The notes beneath the pieces were generated by a model. The model worked only from the letters and a program-made list of their open reading frames with translations. It was not told where the DNA came from and did no database searches. From positions 1 to 64,000 of the forward strand of contig NZ_JAHEAG010000024.1 in the NCBI RefSeq assembly GCF_018596315.1: DNA of 64,000 bases. Direction: 5' to 3'. A program made the position numbers and the translations under genes. The DNA comes from Bradyrhizobium sp. SRL28. Its GTDB lineage: Bacteria > Pseudomonadota > Alphaproteobacteria > Rhizobiales > Xanthobacteraceae. Below, one piece after another: positions 8,900-17,239 of the stretch (position 1 is the stretch's first letter; each line of letters starts with the position of its first letter).

Positions 8900-8993
8900 G
8901 GCGTTTCTTACGGACCGCTGCAGCGCTTGTCACCTTATCCGGGACATGAGCTTGTAGATTAGTCCAGACTAAGACCGAATCGAGATCGCGCCC

Positions 8994-9548
8994 ATGCGCC
9001 GTTTGATGCTGCTGCGTCACGCCAAGACCGAACACCACGCGCCTTCTGGCCATGACCAGGACCGCCGTCTCGACGAGCGCGGCCGGCTGGATGCCGCCGC
9101 CATCGGAACCTGGATCGGCCGGCATCCGCCCTTTCCCGACGCGGTGCTGGTTTCGACCGCGGTGCGGACGCAGCAGACCTGGGAGATCGCGCGCGATGCG
9201 ATGAAGGATGCAGTGCGGGAACGGCTGCCGCACCCCAAGGTCGAATTGCTCGACGAACTCTACGGCGCCGAGCCGGCGCAGCTCCTGCGGATCATCCGCA
9301 TGGCCGAGGTCACCGATCCCGCGCGCTTGATGCTGATCGGCCACAATCCCGGCATGCACGAGCTGGCGCTGATGCTCGCCGGCAGCGGCGATGCGGCGGC
9401 GAAGAAATCACTCGAGGACAATCTGCCAACCGCTGGCCTTGCCATCCTGGATTTTGCGATCGAGGACTGGAGCGAGGTGGCGTTCCGCCGCGGCAAACTC
9501 GTGCGCTTCACCAGCCCGAAATTGCTGAAGCAGGCGCTGGACGATTGA
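8994..9548 (+). CDS. SixA-like histidine phosphatase
   Basis: Small histidine-phosphatase superfamily member (184 aa). The catalytic LLRHAKTE motif (His9) is near the N-terminus, TAVRTQQTWE supplies the second arginine, and LIGHNPGMHELAL holds the second histidine. The size and the lone-domain layout match SixA, which removes phosphate from phosphohistidine in HPt domains. The actual target here is not shown by the context. The ribosome site before the ATG is weak (CGAGATCG). Confidence 0.82.
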   Translation: MRRLMLLRHAKTEHHAPSGHDQDRRLDERGRLDAAAIGTWIGRHPPFPDAVLVSTAVRTQQTWEIARDAMKDAVRERLPHPKVELLDELYGAEPAQLLRIIRMAEVTDPARLMLIGHNPGMHELALMLAGSGDAAAKKSLEDNLPTAGLAILDFAIEDWSEVAFRRGKLVRFTSPKLLKQALDD

Positions 9549-9591
9549 GGCAGGCGGACATCCCTGCCCCGCCATGCTAAGCTCTTCACGA

Positions 9592-9693
9592 CATGGTTTT
9601 CGAGCGAATTAAGAACAAGTTCGCGTAAAAGAAAACGCGTCAAAACAAAAGGCTCGAGCCCGATCCTGATAAGTCAGGACCGAACGGGCTTTG
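9592..9693. repeat. dispersed intergenic repeat, copy A
   Basis: Contains the shared core GAAAACGCGTCAAAACAA preceded by TTTTCGAGCGAA and TTCGCGT, and followed by a hairpin of the form AGCCCG...TCCTGA-TAAG-TCAGGA...CGGGCT. Two further copies lie at 17101-17237 and 57271-57395. It fills most of the 9549-9706 gap. Confidence 0.75.
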
Positions 9694-9706
9694 GCAGGAG
9701 GCGCAG

Positions 9707-10132
9707 ATGTTCAAGTCGATTCTCGTGCCGATCGACCTGGCCGATACCGATCTGGCCAAGCCCGCGATCGCAACGGCTGCGACGCTGTCGCAGACCTGGA
9801 ACGGCTCGGTGCGCCTGCTCAACGTATTGCCGATGACGCCGGTGATGCTGGCTGAATATGTGCCGGCCGATTTCGACGCCCAGCAGCGCGCCACCTCGGA
9901 AGAAGCGCTTACCATCGTGGCGACGGAATCCGGCATCGAGGCGTCGCGCATTTCTACCGCGGTGCGGCAGGGCGGCATCTATCACGAGATCCTCGAAGAG
10001 GCGGCGGCGATCAAGGCCGACCTGATCGTGATGACCTCGCACCGGCCGGCGATGCGGACCTATTTCCTCGGCTCCAACGCCGGCCACGTGGTGCGCTATG
10101 CCAAGTGCTCGGTGCTGGTGGTGCGGCACTAG
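9707..10132 (+). CDS. universal stress protein (UspA family)
   Basis: Single-domain Usp protein (141 aa). It opens FKSILVPIDLADTDLAKPAI and ends with the nucleotide-binding loop region GSNAGHVVRYAKCSVLVVRH, preceded by ADLIVMTSHR. The loop matches the ATP-binding G-2X-G-9X-G(S/T) arrangement only partly. The AGGAGG at 9696-9701 gives a clear start. It is a monocistronic gene with a repeat upstream and a hairpin downstream. Confidence 0.9.
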   Translation: MFKSILVPIDLADTDLAKPAIATAATLSQTWNGSVRLLNVLPMTPVMLAEYVPADFDAQQRATSEEALTIVATESGIEASRISTAVRQGGIYHEILEEAAAIKADLIVMTSHRPAMRTYFLGSNAGHVVRYAKCSVLVVRH

Positions 10133-10188
10133 GCCGCCAACAGCGCGCCCAGACAAAAAACGCAAAACAACCCCATGCAAAGTAGAAT

Positions 10189-10231
10189 GAGCCCCGGCTC
10201 GCAGCGCTCGCGCCGCCAGCGTCCGGGGCTC
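10189..10231. repeat. inverted repeat downstream of the usp gene
   Basis: GAGCCCCGG and CCGGGGCTC form a perfect 9-bp stem around a 25-base GC-rich loop. No T-run follows on either strand, so it may be a weak terminator or part of a palindromic intergenic element. Confidence 0.5.
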
Positions 10232-10273
10232 GAGATGGTCCGTCGTCACGGCCCGGCCTGATCTCATCCTGCT

Positions 10274-10423
10274 CTAATTTCCGATCGTGGCGATGGTAGC
10301 CAGACTCGAACAGGCGTCTTTCACGACGACGTCGAGTTCGTGCACGGCAAACCCAAACGCCAGCGCGAAGCCGGCAATCAAGACTGCCGTAGCGACCTGC
10401 ACAATCGTGCCGCGCAGCCGCAT
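10274..10423 (-). CDS. small predicted membrane protein (49 aa)
   Basis: An open frame of 50 codons reads MRLRGTIVQVATAVLIAGFA followed by LAFGFAVHEL and ends LATIATIGN. It has a basic N-terminus and one hydrophobic segment at about residues 8-27, then a short polar tail with one Cys. It starts 14 bases after the stop of the exporter gene on the same strand, which suggests co-transcription. The ribosome site (AGAGAACGAAG) is poor. No family is recognised. It is too short for most gene callers and could be a chance frame. Confidence 0.4.
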   Translation of the reverse strand: MRLRGTIVQVATAVLIAGFALAFGFAVHELDVVVKDACSSLATIATIGN

Positions 10424-10436
10424 TCGACTTCGTTCT

Positions 10437-11675
10437 CTATAATTGAAGGCGCGATTGTTTCAGTTGCCCTTCCCACCCGTGCAGGACCAGCGCGGCAAGA
10501 GATGTCAGGGCCAACACGGCTCCAAGCCCGATGGCCGGCTCGCTGGAGAGAATCGCTGCGAGCGACACGCCGCACGCCGCCCCCGCCATTTGCGAAAAGC
10601 CGAACAAGGCCGCCGCGAGGCCGGCCCTGTCGCCAAATGGCGATAGCGCGGCCGCGCTCGACAGCGGGCTCGCTATTCCCACCCCGAACAGGAAGAGCGA
10701 AGCGGTGGCGAGAAACGGCAACAGCGCGTCGTTCCCGGTCAGCACAACGGCAAGCAGCAAGAGAGCTCCGAGGGCCGCCAATGCCAACCCAGCCAACGTC
10801 GCAAGACGGGAACCGAACCGCGCCGATAGTCTTGGCGCCAGCATGCCGGCACCGAACACCAGAAAGACAACGCTGGCAAACAGCGAACCGATCGTGATCG
10901 GCGACAAGCCGAACCCTTCGAGAAGCACGCGCGGCGCGCCCGAGAAGACAGCGAACACGCCGGCCATCAGAAGGCTTGCGGTTCTGGCAGGCGCTGCAAA
11001 CCGCGCGTCCCGGATCAGGCCGAGATAGCAACCGGCAATTTTGAGCGGATGCAGCGAATTGTCGGCGGCTGCCTTGGTTTCGCCGACGAAGACAACATAC
11101 GCCGCCCCGGCGCAGATGGCGAAAACCGCGACAAACGCAAATTCAAAGCGCCAGCCGAAAAGATGATCGAGCGCGCTGCCGACAAGGGGCGAGAATCCCG
11201 GCGCAGCCGCGGTGGCGATCGTGATCGACGCCATGACCTTTCCGAGCGCCTGGCCGTCGAACAGATCCCGCGCGATCGCGCGCGACAGCACGGCGACCGT
11301 ACATGCTCCGGCAGCTTGTATCGATCGGCCGATCAGCAGACCCAACAGATCGCCTGCGAGGGCGCACCATATCGTTCCCTGCACGAAAATGCAGAGCCCG
11401 ATCAGGATCGGCATTTGTCGTCCCAGCCGGTCCGACAACGGGCCGACGATCAATTGGCCCACGGCAAAGATCGCCAGAAAAACCGTTATGCTCGAAGTGA
11501 CGGCCGCGCTGGAGACGTGCAGATCGGCCGCGATTGCCGGCAGCGAGGGTAGAAAGATGTTGGTTGCCAGGCCTCCCGTCGCGGCGAACGCGCAAATCAC
11601 CGCTCTGCGGGCTGTCGCTGTTCGCTGCCTGGGTTCGGTTGCCGACGCCTTGCTCGGAATGGCTTCAATGCTCAT
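10437..11675 (-). CDS. Bcr/CflA-like MFS efflux transporter
   Basis: Twelve-helix major facilitator (412 aa from the ATG at 11673-11675). The loop 2-3 signature GPLSDRLGRQMPILIGLC and the motif around FLPSLPAIAADLHVSSAAVT are typical of the Bcr/CflA drug-export subfamily. The open frame runs 58 codons further upstream, but that part is basic, non-hydrophobic and unlike the family, so the internal ATG (MSIEAIPSKAS) is preferred. The LuxR regulator gene lies just upstream on the same strand and may control it. Confidence 0.82.
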   Translation of the reverse strand: MSIEAIPSKASATEPRQRTATARRAVICAFAATGGLATNIFLPSLPAIAADLHVSSAAVTSSITVFLAIFAVGQLIVGPLSDRLGRQMPILIGLCIFVQGTIWCALAGDLLGLLIGRSIQAAGACTVAVLSRAIARDLFDGQALGKVMASITIATAAAPGFSPLVGSALDHLFGWRFEFAFVAVFAICAGAAYVVFVGETKAAADNSLHPLKIAGCYLGLIRDARFAAPARTASLLMAGVFAVFSGAPRVLLEGFGLSPITIGSLFASVVFLVFGAGMLAPRLSARFGSRLATLAGLALAALGALLLLAVVLTGNDALLPFLATASLFLFGVGIASPLSSAAALSPFGDRAGLAAALFGFSQMAGAACGVSLAAILSSEPAIGLGAVLALTSLAALVLHGWEGQLKQSRLQL

Positions 11676-11882
11676 TGCTGATCGCCTGCGTTGCCACGGC
11701 GCTTCCGGCCGGACGCTTGCGATCCTGAACAATTGCCTTTTGGCTGTCGTCCTACGAATACTGGAGGAATTGTCGGATCGTCGGCATCGCGGCGTTACGC
11801 CGCGCCATGCCGGATGCTCGACGCTGTCAGCGCGACAAGCGCAGTTCAAAGAGGCGACGTAGCGTGATGAACCTGACCGCGC

Positions 11883-13061
11883 TCAGTCGGCCAGCGGCGT
11901 CGCATATCCCGCCACGAGCTTGACGAGATCGGCCTGCCGCGAGGTGCCTGTCTTTTCGAACAGGCGGCTGACATGGGTCCTGATCGTCGTGTCGGCAACA
12001 CCGAACGCGGTGGCGACTTCCGGAATGCCGCCAACCTCGACGATCGCGAGCAACACGCGAAGCTCGGTCGGCGTCAGCCTGAAAGCGCTGCCGATGGCTT
12101 GAGGCGCGGAAGACACCGCCAGGGTCGCCTGGCGAACGAACAGGGCCGCCGCGGCAGTATAGACAACACCGGCGCGGCGTCGCGCTCCCGACGTCAATGG
12201 CAGCGCATGGGCGATATAGCGCTCGCCGTTCTTTCCGATCAGAGGCACGGCTATCCCCTTGACGCCGAGGGCGGCGTCGCTCTGCCCCGCAGCGGCAAAA
12301 ACCTCCCGCAAGGTCCGGTCAACCTGCGCATCGCTGGCGACCAGCCGACCGCCCACCGAACTCAGGATATCGCTTGCGCCGAGAATGGCATTGCCGGCTG
12401 CGTTGGCATGGATGAGACGCGCGGTCGCATCGACGAGAAACATTCCCGCAGCAAGCCCGTCGAGCGTATCGATGAAGGTCGCAACTTCCGCCGCCGTGAA
12501 CTCGAACATCTTGCCGATCAACACGGCGCGCCTGATATGCGGAGCGATCAGCCTCATGTGCCGGCGCGCCTGGTCGTCGACGAGGCCGTTTCGCTGGTGG
12601 CGGAACACTCCGAAGATGGCCGTGCTGATTGTTGTCCTGTCGACCACCGCACTCAGGAACTCCACCAGTCCCTGAGGCTTGGCCCACTGACGATACAACT
12701 CGCTCTGGATGAGGTCTGTGAACGGCATCAGGTCAGTGCTCGCGATCGGCACCTCAAGGTCGCCGAGAAAGTGTCCCTCCGCCGCCGGATAGATCTGTTG
12801 AAAGAGGGCAATCGGCACAGGCCTCTGGTATCCGAAGGCGTGCAAACTCATGACGTGTTGAGCGCCAACGTCCTTGCAGAAAAGCGCTGCGCCGCAACCG
12901 CCGACAAAGTCGGCCACCTTTACGATAGCGCTCTCCCAAAGCGAGGGATCGATGGCGGCATCGTAAACGATGCCAATCAGGTCGCTCAGGTGTTGCTGAT
13001 CATGCGGAGTGCCTGTCGCGGTCCGTTCGGGGACCGATCGCAGATGTGACACTGTATTCAT
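11883..13061 (-). CDS. LuxR-family transcriptional regulator
   Basis: 392 aa from the ATG at 13059-13061 (MNTVSHLRS). The C-terminal about 60 residues are a LuxR-type helix-turn-helix (LTPTELRVLLAIVEVGGIPE, then VADTTIRTHVSRLFEKTGTS). The long N-terminal part has no recognised autoinducer-binding pattern; residues about 190-290 (LDGLAAGMFLVDATARLIHA) look PAS-like. It sits 207 bp upstream of the MFS exporter on the same strand. The signal sensed is unknown. Confidence 0.8.
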   Translation of the reverse strand: MNTVSHLRSVPERTATGTPHDQQHLSDLIGIVYDAAIDPSLWESAIVKVADFVGGCGAALFCKDVGAQHVMSLHAFGYQRPVPIALFQQIYPAAEGHFLGDLEVPIASTDLMPFTDLIQSELYRQWAKPQGLVEFLSAVVDRTTISTAIFGVFRHQRNGLVDDQARRHMRLIAPHIRRAVLIGKMFEFTAAEVATFIDTLDGLAAGMFLVDATARLIHANAAGNAILGASDILSSVGGRLVASDAQVDRTLREVFAAAGQSDAALGVKGIAVPLIGKNGERYIAHALPLTSGARRRAGVVYTAAAALFVRQATLAVSSAPQAIGSAFRLTPTELRVLLAIVEVGGIPEVATAFGVADTTIRTHVSRLFEKTGTSRQADLVKLVAGYATPLAD

Positions 13062-13234
13062 TCCAAAACGTGCCTCGCGGGGAAATACGGTAATGCGGCT
13101 CTGCGCTTTTCCGATGATACGGGCACATCGTCCGCTCAAAATATATTGATCCGGTCGCCGGGAATAACGGCCATCCTTCAATTGGAGGATGCACCGGGAA
13201 CGCAACCTTCCCGGTGCGAGGCGCCGTGCCAGCG

Positions 13235-13440
13235 TCAGAACGCGACGCGAACGCCGCCTCTGGCGATACCAATGCGGCTCTGGTCGGACATCGCGACGCC
13301 CTCCACCGCGCCGAACAGTGCGACATTCCCAGCGGTATAGTAGTCGAAGCCGGCGCCAAACGCCGCACCCGCCGTGCTGCCAGTCTCGCCACGGATGCCG
13401 CTGCGATTTGCGCCCGCTCCCGCAATGGTGCCGAAGTGAT
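13235..13440 (-). pseudogene. remnant of an autotransporter/outer-membrane beta-barrel C-terminus
   Basis: The minus-strand frame reads HFGTIAGAGANRSGIRGETG and ends GIARGGVRVAF followed by a stop. Alternating hydrophobic strands with a terminal phenylalanine are the signature of the last strands of an outer-membrane barrel, as in short autotransporter-type porin proteins of Rhizobiales. No start codon, signal peptide or earlier strands precede it; the frame runs back through the DUF1127 terminator. It is best read as a truncated fragment. Confidence 0.55.
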
Positions 13441-13463
13441 CGCGCGTGGCGCGGTACGCGGAC

Positions 13464-13490
13464 AAAAAAAGCCCGGTCGATCGACCGGGC
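13464..13490 (-). terminator. rho-independent terminator after the DUF1127 gene
   Basis: A fully palindromic 20-mer, GCCCGGTCGATCGACCGGGC, is followed on the minus strand by seven T residues. It lies 34 bases beyond the stop of the DUF1127 gene. Confidence 0.85.
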
Positions 13491-13523
13491 CGTTTGATGT
13501 GCAGAGCGACCAAACCAGGCGCC

Positions 13524-13760
13524 TTACATGATGCGCCCGAAATCCGGATCGACGTTGCCGCGCACGGCCGATTCAATCCGGCTGCGTTCGATGCCGATGT
13601 CGCGGAGCGCACGATCGTCCAGTTCGCTCAGTGTCTGGATGGCCTGGCGGCGCGCGAGATAGGTGACGATGCCATTTACCCAGCTTCCGAGGACGCGGAA
13701 GAGACCGCCCGGGACGCTTTGGGGAGCAGGTTGGCCTGCCGTCGAATAGATCGTGGTCAT
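13524..13760 (-). CDS. DUF1127 domain protein (78 aa)
   Basis: Small protein whose C-terminal half (LARRQAIQTLSELDDRALRD then IGIERSRIESAVRG) is a standard DUF1127 domain, an Arg-rich helix pair. Members in Agrobacterium and Rhodobacter have been linked to RNA turnover and phosphate or stress responses. The ATG at 13758-13760 follows AAGGAG by 8 bases; longer frames upstream lack such a site. It is divergent from the MocR-type regulator across an array of TTGCACC motifs, which suggests that the regulator controls it. Confidence 0.88.
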   Translation of the reverse strand: MTTIYSTAGQPAPQSVPGGLFRVLGSWVNGIVTYLARRQAIQTLSELDDRALRDIGIERSRIESAVRGNVDPDFGRIM

Positions 13761-13823
13761 CGCACTTCTCCTTGCTTTCACGCGGCAAGCCTCTGCCGCC
13801 GGCGCAAACGCTTGCGAGAGCGC

Positions 13824-13937
13824 TTGCACCCTAATGGACCGATTGTTTGCACCCCTCTCAGTGCAATCTCTGGCTTGATGGTTCCAAAATGATCCGATAC
13901 ACTTCTCGGTGCAAGGAAAACATTGCTCTCGGTGCAA
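13824..13937. promoter_or_regulatory. operator array of TTGCACC/GGTGCAA sites
   Basis: Five copies lie between the DUF1127 gene and the MocR-type regulator: TTGCACC at 13824-13830 and 13847-13853, AGTGCAA at 13860-13866, GGTGCAA at 13908-13914 and 13931-13937. Both exact same-orientation pairs have a 23-base period, about two helix turns. The last copy ends two bases before the regulator ATG. MocR/GntR proteins bind such repeats; the assignment to this regulator is inference. Confidence 0.65.
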
Positions 13938-13939
13938 TT

Positions 13940-15280
13940 ATGTCAAAATTCGAGTACCTGAAGCTTGCCGATACCGTCGCCGCCGAGATCGCCAATGGCG
14001 GACTCAAACCCGGCGACCGCCTGCCCCCGCAGCGCAGCTTTGCCTATGAGCGGAAGATCGCTGTCTCCACCGCGAGCCGCGTCTACACCGAGTTGCTCCG
14101 CCGCGGCCTCGTGGTCGGCGAAGTCGGGCGCGGCACGTTCGTTTCGGGCGAGACGCGCCGCGGCATCGCCATGCCGACCGAGCCGCGCGGCGCGCGCATC
14201 GATCTGGAGGTGAACTATCCGATCCTGCCGACGCAATCGGTGATGATCGCAAGAAGCCTTGCCGGGCTCGAACGCCCCGAAGTGCTCGATCTCGCGTTGC
14301 GCCACTCGACCACGACAGGCACACAGGCGGCACGGACCATTTCCGCCGAGTTTCTCTCCCGCGAGGATTGGTCTCCGGCCGCGGATCAACTCGTCTTCAC
14401 CGCGAACGGCAGGCAATGCATCGCCGCCGCGCTGGCGGCGATGGTGCCGAGCGGCGGCCGCTGCGGCGTCGAGGCGCTGACCTATCCCTTCATCAAGGAT
14501 ATCGCCGCCAGGCTCGGCGTCACGCTGGTGCCGCTCGCGATGGACGAGAACGGTATTCGCCCGGACGCGGTGCAGAAGGCCCACCGCGAGGCGCATTTGT
14601 CGGCGCTGTACGTTCAGCCGACGATTCAGAATCCGCTCGGCATGACCATGCCGCAGGCGCGCCGGGCCGATTTGTTGCGCGTCGTCGAGAAGCTCGGCCT
14701 CACCGTCATCGAGGACACGGTCTATGGCTTTCTCGACGAGGAAACGCCGATGGCCGCGCTCGCGCCGGATAGCTGCATCACGCTCGACAGCCTGTCGAAG
14801 AAGGTGGCGCCCGGCCTTGCGCTCGGCTTCATCGTTTCGCCGCCGCGCCTGCGCGAGCGCATCATGGCCGCGGTTCGCTCGGGCGGATGGACGGCTTCCG
14901 GATTTGCCTTTGCCGCCGGACAAAGGTTGATGGCGGATGGCACGGTGGCCGAGCTGTCACGCCTGAAACGGATCGATGCGGCGCGGCGCCAGCAGATGGC
15001 GGCCAGATACCTCGCCGGCTTCGAAATCCAGGCCAACGCCAAATCCTACCATCTCTGGCTCACTTTGCCCCAGCATTGGCGCTCGCAGACATTCGTCGCG
15101 GCCGCGGCCCGGCGCGACATCGCGCTGACCCCTTCGACCACCTTCGCCGTGATCCCCGGCCATGCCCCCAACGCCGTCCGCCTGGCGCTCGGCGCCCCCT
15201 CTACCGAACAGCTCGATCTGGCGCTGCGAACGCTCTCGGGAATGCTGACGGCGAAAGAAGACTGCGATACGACCGAATAA
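13940..15280 (+). CDS. MocR-type regulator (GntR HTH + PLP aminotransferase fold)
   Basis: 446 aa from ATG 13940. Residues about 1-75 are a GntR winged helix (KLADTVAAEIANGGLKPGDR, LPPQRSFAYERKIAVSTASR, GRGTFVSGE). The remainder is a fold-type I aminotransferase-like domain that retains the probable PLP lysine in TLDSLSKKVAPG and the ALYVQPTIQNPLG segment. Such proteins sense PLP or amino compounds, as PdxR, GabR and TauR do. No good ribosome site precedes the ATG because the last operator copy occupies that place. The regulated gene may be the divergent DUF1127 gene, the regulator itself, or both. Confidence 0.88.
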   Translation: MSKFEYLKLADTVAAEIANGGLKPGDRLPPQRSFAYERKIAVSTASRVYTELLRRGLVVGEVGRGTFVSGETRRGIAMPTEPRGARIDLEVNYPILPTQSVMIARSLAGLERPEVLDLALRHSTTTGTQAARTISAEFLSREDWSPAADQLVFTANGRQCIAAALAAMVPSGGRCGVEALTYPFIKDIAARLGVTLVPLAMDENGIRPDAVQKAHREAHLSALYVQPTIQNPLGMTMPQARRADLLRVVEKLGLTVIEDTVYGFLDEETPMAALAPDSCITLDSLSKKVAPGLALGFIVSPPRLRERIMAAVRSGGWTASGFAFAAGQRLMADGTVAELSRLKRIDAARRQQMAARYLAGFEIQANAKSYHLWLTLPQHWRSQTFVAAAARRDIALTPSTTFAVIPGHAPNAVRLALGAPSTEQLDLALRTLSGMLTAKEDCDTTE

Positions 15281-15281
15281 T

Positions 15282-15896
15282 CTATCGGCCGCGCGTTTCG
15301 CTCCCCGGCCACTCCGCGATAAAGCCGCTGGCCTTGTACGGCTCGATCTTGTCCCATTCATTGAGCATGCGGCGCGAGAATTCAGCGTCGGTGTGCCACA
15401 GCGCCCGCGGCGTCCTGAAGCTGTCGACCATGACCAGCATCTTCTCCACTTCCGGCCAGTGACGATGCAGCGTCATCGGATAGCGGCGCGCCGTCCAGCT
15501 ATTGCCGAGACAGATCACGCTGCGGATGTTGGCGAGCCCGAGCGCTTCCTCGATGATCGGCAGCGAGAAGATCACGTTCTCGCCGGTATTCATCGCGCGA
15601 TCCTCTCTCAGGATCATGTCAGCCGGAACGCCGCGCACAACCATTGCACCGGCAATGATCTCGCATTCCGACAGATCGGAGCCCGGCGTCACACCGCCGC
15701 TCACGATTGCCCAGCGAAAAAACCCTTCGCGCCACAGCCGGCAGGCTTCATCGACGCGCTCGTCGACATCCTCGCGCGTGCCGAACACGAACAGCAGGTC
15801 GGCCGGCCGTAGCGGCGTCTCGATCAGATGCCGCGCATTGATCGCGGCAATCTCGGCTTCGGTCGGCGATCGCGTCGTCGGGATTGTCACGGCCAC
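15282..15896 (-). CDS. YdcF/SanA-like DUF218 protein
   Basis: 204 aa, GTG start. The DUF218 pattern is visible: LLFVFGTREDVDERVDEA, then WAIVSGGVTPGSDLSECEII, then the TGENVIFSLPII segment and SVICLGNSWTARRYPMTLHR. E. coli YdcF binds S-adenosylmethionine, and SanA affects the envelope; no defined reaction can be given here. No signal peptide or membrane helix is seen. It is convergent with the MocR-type gene, with one base between stops. Confidence 0.75.
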   Translation of the reverse strand: MAVTIPTTRSPTEAEIAAINARHLIETPLRPADLLFVFGTREDVDERVDEACRLWREGFFRWAIVSGGVTPGSDLSECEIIAGAMVVRGVPADMILREDRAMNTGENVIFSLPIIEEALGLANIRSVICLGNSWTARRYPMTLHRHWPEVEKMLVMVDSFRTPRALWHTDAEFSRRMLNEWDKIEPYKASGFIAEWPGSETRGR

Positions 15897-15985
15897 TCGC
15901 TTCGTATCAGGAAATGCCGCACAGACTGCCGTGCCCTGCGGCGCTTAGCGAAATCACATTTCGTGTCGCTTGATTGCGAATCAAA

Positions 15986-16591
15986 CTACGGCAGCAATGT
16001 CTCGGGAAGCGCGTCGAACGAATATCTGCGCGGCCGATTGCGCTTGATGAAGCCGCCGATGGTCCAGGCAAACCAGATCGCCATGCCGACCAGAAACAAC
16101 GCACCGGTGAATTCGGAAGTGGCAAGCGCCCGGACGAGAAGTCCGACCATGGCGATCGCCAGCAACGCCAGCATCACGACCGCCACGGCATAGGTCACCG
16201 TCCCGATGCCGCCGGTCAGGGAAGCCTTGCTGCCTGCCGCCTTCATCCTTCGATGCAGCTCGGTGATGAAGGCGCGGTAGCCCTGGTCCTGCGGCGTCAT
16301 CAGCGAGACGGTCTGCCAGGTCGTCGAAAGGATGGCGATCCGCCCCTCCCCGGTCCTTGCGATGTCGGCGCGGAAGCGGCGGGATTGCATCGACATCGGT
16401 CGATACGACAGACGAATCGAAGCGATATCGGCATAGGGCCACACGCCGGACCGGCGGCCGATCCGCCACGACAATCCGGCATCCGTCAGTTCGAATTGAT
16501 ACGCCGACGAGATCAGTGACGCCTTGTAGACGTAGCTGATCGTGCGCGCACCCTCGCCTTCCCCGGCCTGGTTCGGTAGCGATGTCGGCAA
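15986..16591 (-). CDS. unknown membrane protein, two helices
   Basis: 201 aa from a TTG start that is uncertain because no good ribosome site precedes it. Residues 1-120 are soluble and PH-like in character (YQFELTDAGLSWRIGRRSGV, WPYADIASIRLSYRP). Two hydrophobic segments follow at about 130-152 and 160-180. The C-terminus is basic. I do not recognise a named function. It is divergent from another unknown membrane protein, with 70 bp between them. Confidence 0.65.
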   Translation of the reverse strand: MPTSLPNQAGEGEGARTISYVYKASLISSAYQFELTDAGLSWRIGRRSGVWPYADIASIRLSYRPMSMQSRRFRADIARTGEGRIAILSTTWQTVSLMTPQDQGYRAFITELHRRMKAAGSKASLTGGIGTVTYAVAVVMLALLAIAMVGLLVRALATSEFTGALFLVGMAIWFAWTIGGFIKRNRPRRYSFDALPETLLP

Positions 16592-16661
16592 TTCAAAATA
16601 TCCCGTGTCGTTTGAAGCCGCCTGCTTGCGCGGCGAGCCGGCTTTACCTTACAAGCGGGCC

Positions 16662-17096
16662 ATGGCCGAGACGACTTATTTTCCGCGCCGCCTGATCTTG
16701 GCCGGCGCGATAGTTTCCGGAGTGCTGCTGGCGCTGGCCGTGCACATGCTGGGCGCGCGTTACGGCCTCGATCTCGGCGGCCTGTGGCGGTCCGATACCA
16801 GCGAATTCATGCCCGCGGGCGCGGCGATCGCGTGGTGGCTGATCGCGACCGTGGGCTTTTCCGGCGGCTATTTTACCGCCGACCTGATGCACAGCGCGGC
16901 CTCGGGCCAGATTCCGCAGCGGATGCGCCAGTTCCTGATCGCCGTCGGCGTGCTGATCCTCGCCGGCGCGGGACAGGCCGCCTCGGCGCCGAGCCCCGTC
17001 CCGACCATATCAGGCGTGCTGGCGGGCCTTGCAGCCCTATGCCTCGGCGCGGCAATGGCGTTCTGCGGCGCGCATTTCGCGCTGCGTCAGGCCTAA
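16662..17096 (+). CDS. unknown small integral membrane protein
   Basis: 144 aa with four hydrophobic segments (about residues 12-32, 50-70, 88-108 and 118-138). It opens MAETTYFPRRLILAGAIVSG. The ATG at 16662 is chosen because the upstream extension is polar and overlaps the divergent gene. No conserved motif is recognised. Confidence 0.6.
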   Translation: MAETTYFPRRLILAGAIVSGVLLALAVHMLGARYGLDLGGLWRSDTSEFMPAGAAIAWWLIATVGFSGGYFTADLMHSAASGQIPQRMRQFLIAVGVLILAGAGQAASAPSPVPTISGVLAGLAALCLGAAMAFCGAHFALRQA

Positions 17097-17100
17097 GTTA

Positions 17101-17237
17101 TAGCGTTTTCGAGCGAAGTGGATACCGGTTCGCATAGCAATCAAGCTTGCGCAGATTGCGTAGACTTATCTGCGGTAGAAAACGCGTCAAAACAAAAATC
17201 CAGAGCTTCGGTTCTGCTTCAATCAGAACCGACAATG
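17101..17237. repeat. dispersed intergenic repeat, copy B
   Basis: Begins TAGCGTTTTCGAGCGAAG, holds the core GAAAACGCGTCAAAACAA and ends with a hairpin GGTTCTG-CTTCAAT-CAGAACC inside an AGAGC/GCTCT frame. Relative to copies at 9592 and 57271 it carries about 45 extra bases before the core. It fills the whole gap up to the stop of the GGDEF-EAL gene. Confidence 0.75.
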
Positions 17238-17239
17238 CT

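Noticed and set aside
16300..16541. Extended start of the unknown membrane protein at 16542
   Set aside because: The extension overlaps the divergent gene and is polar and unlike a membrane protein N-terminus; the ATG at 16662 is better.
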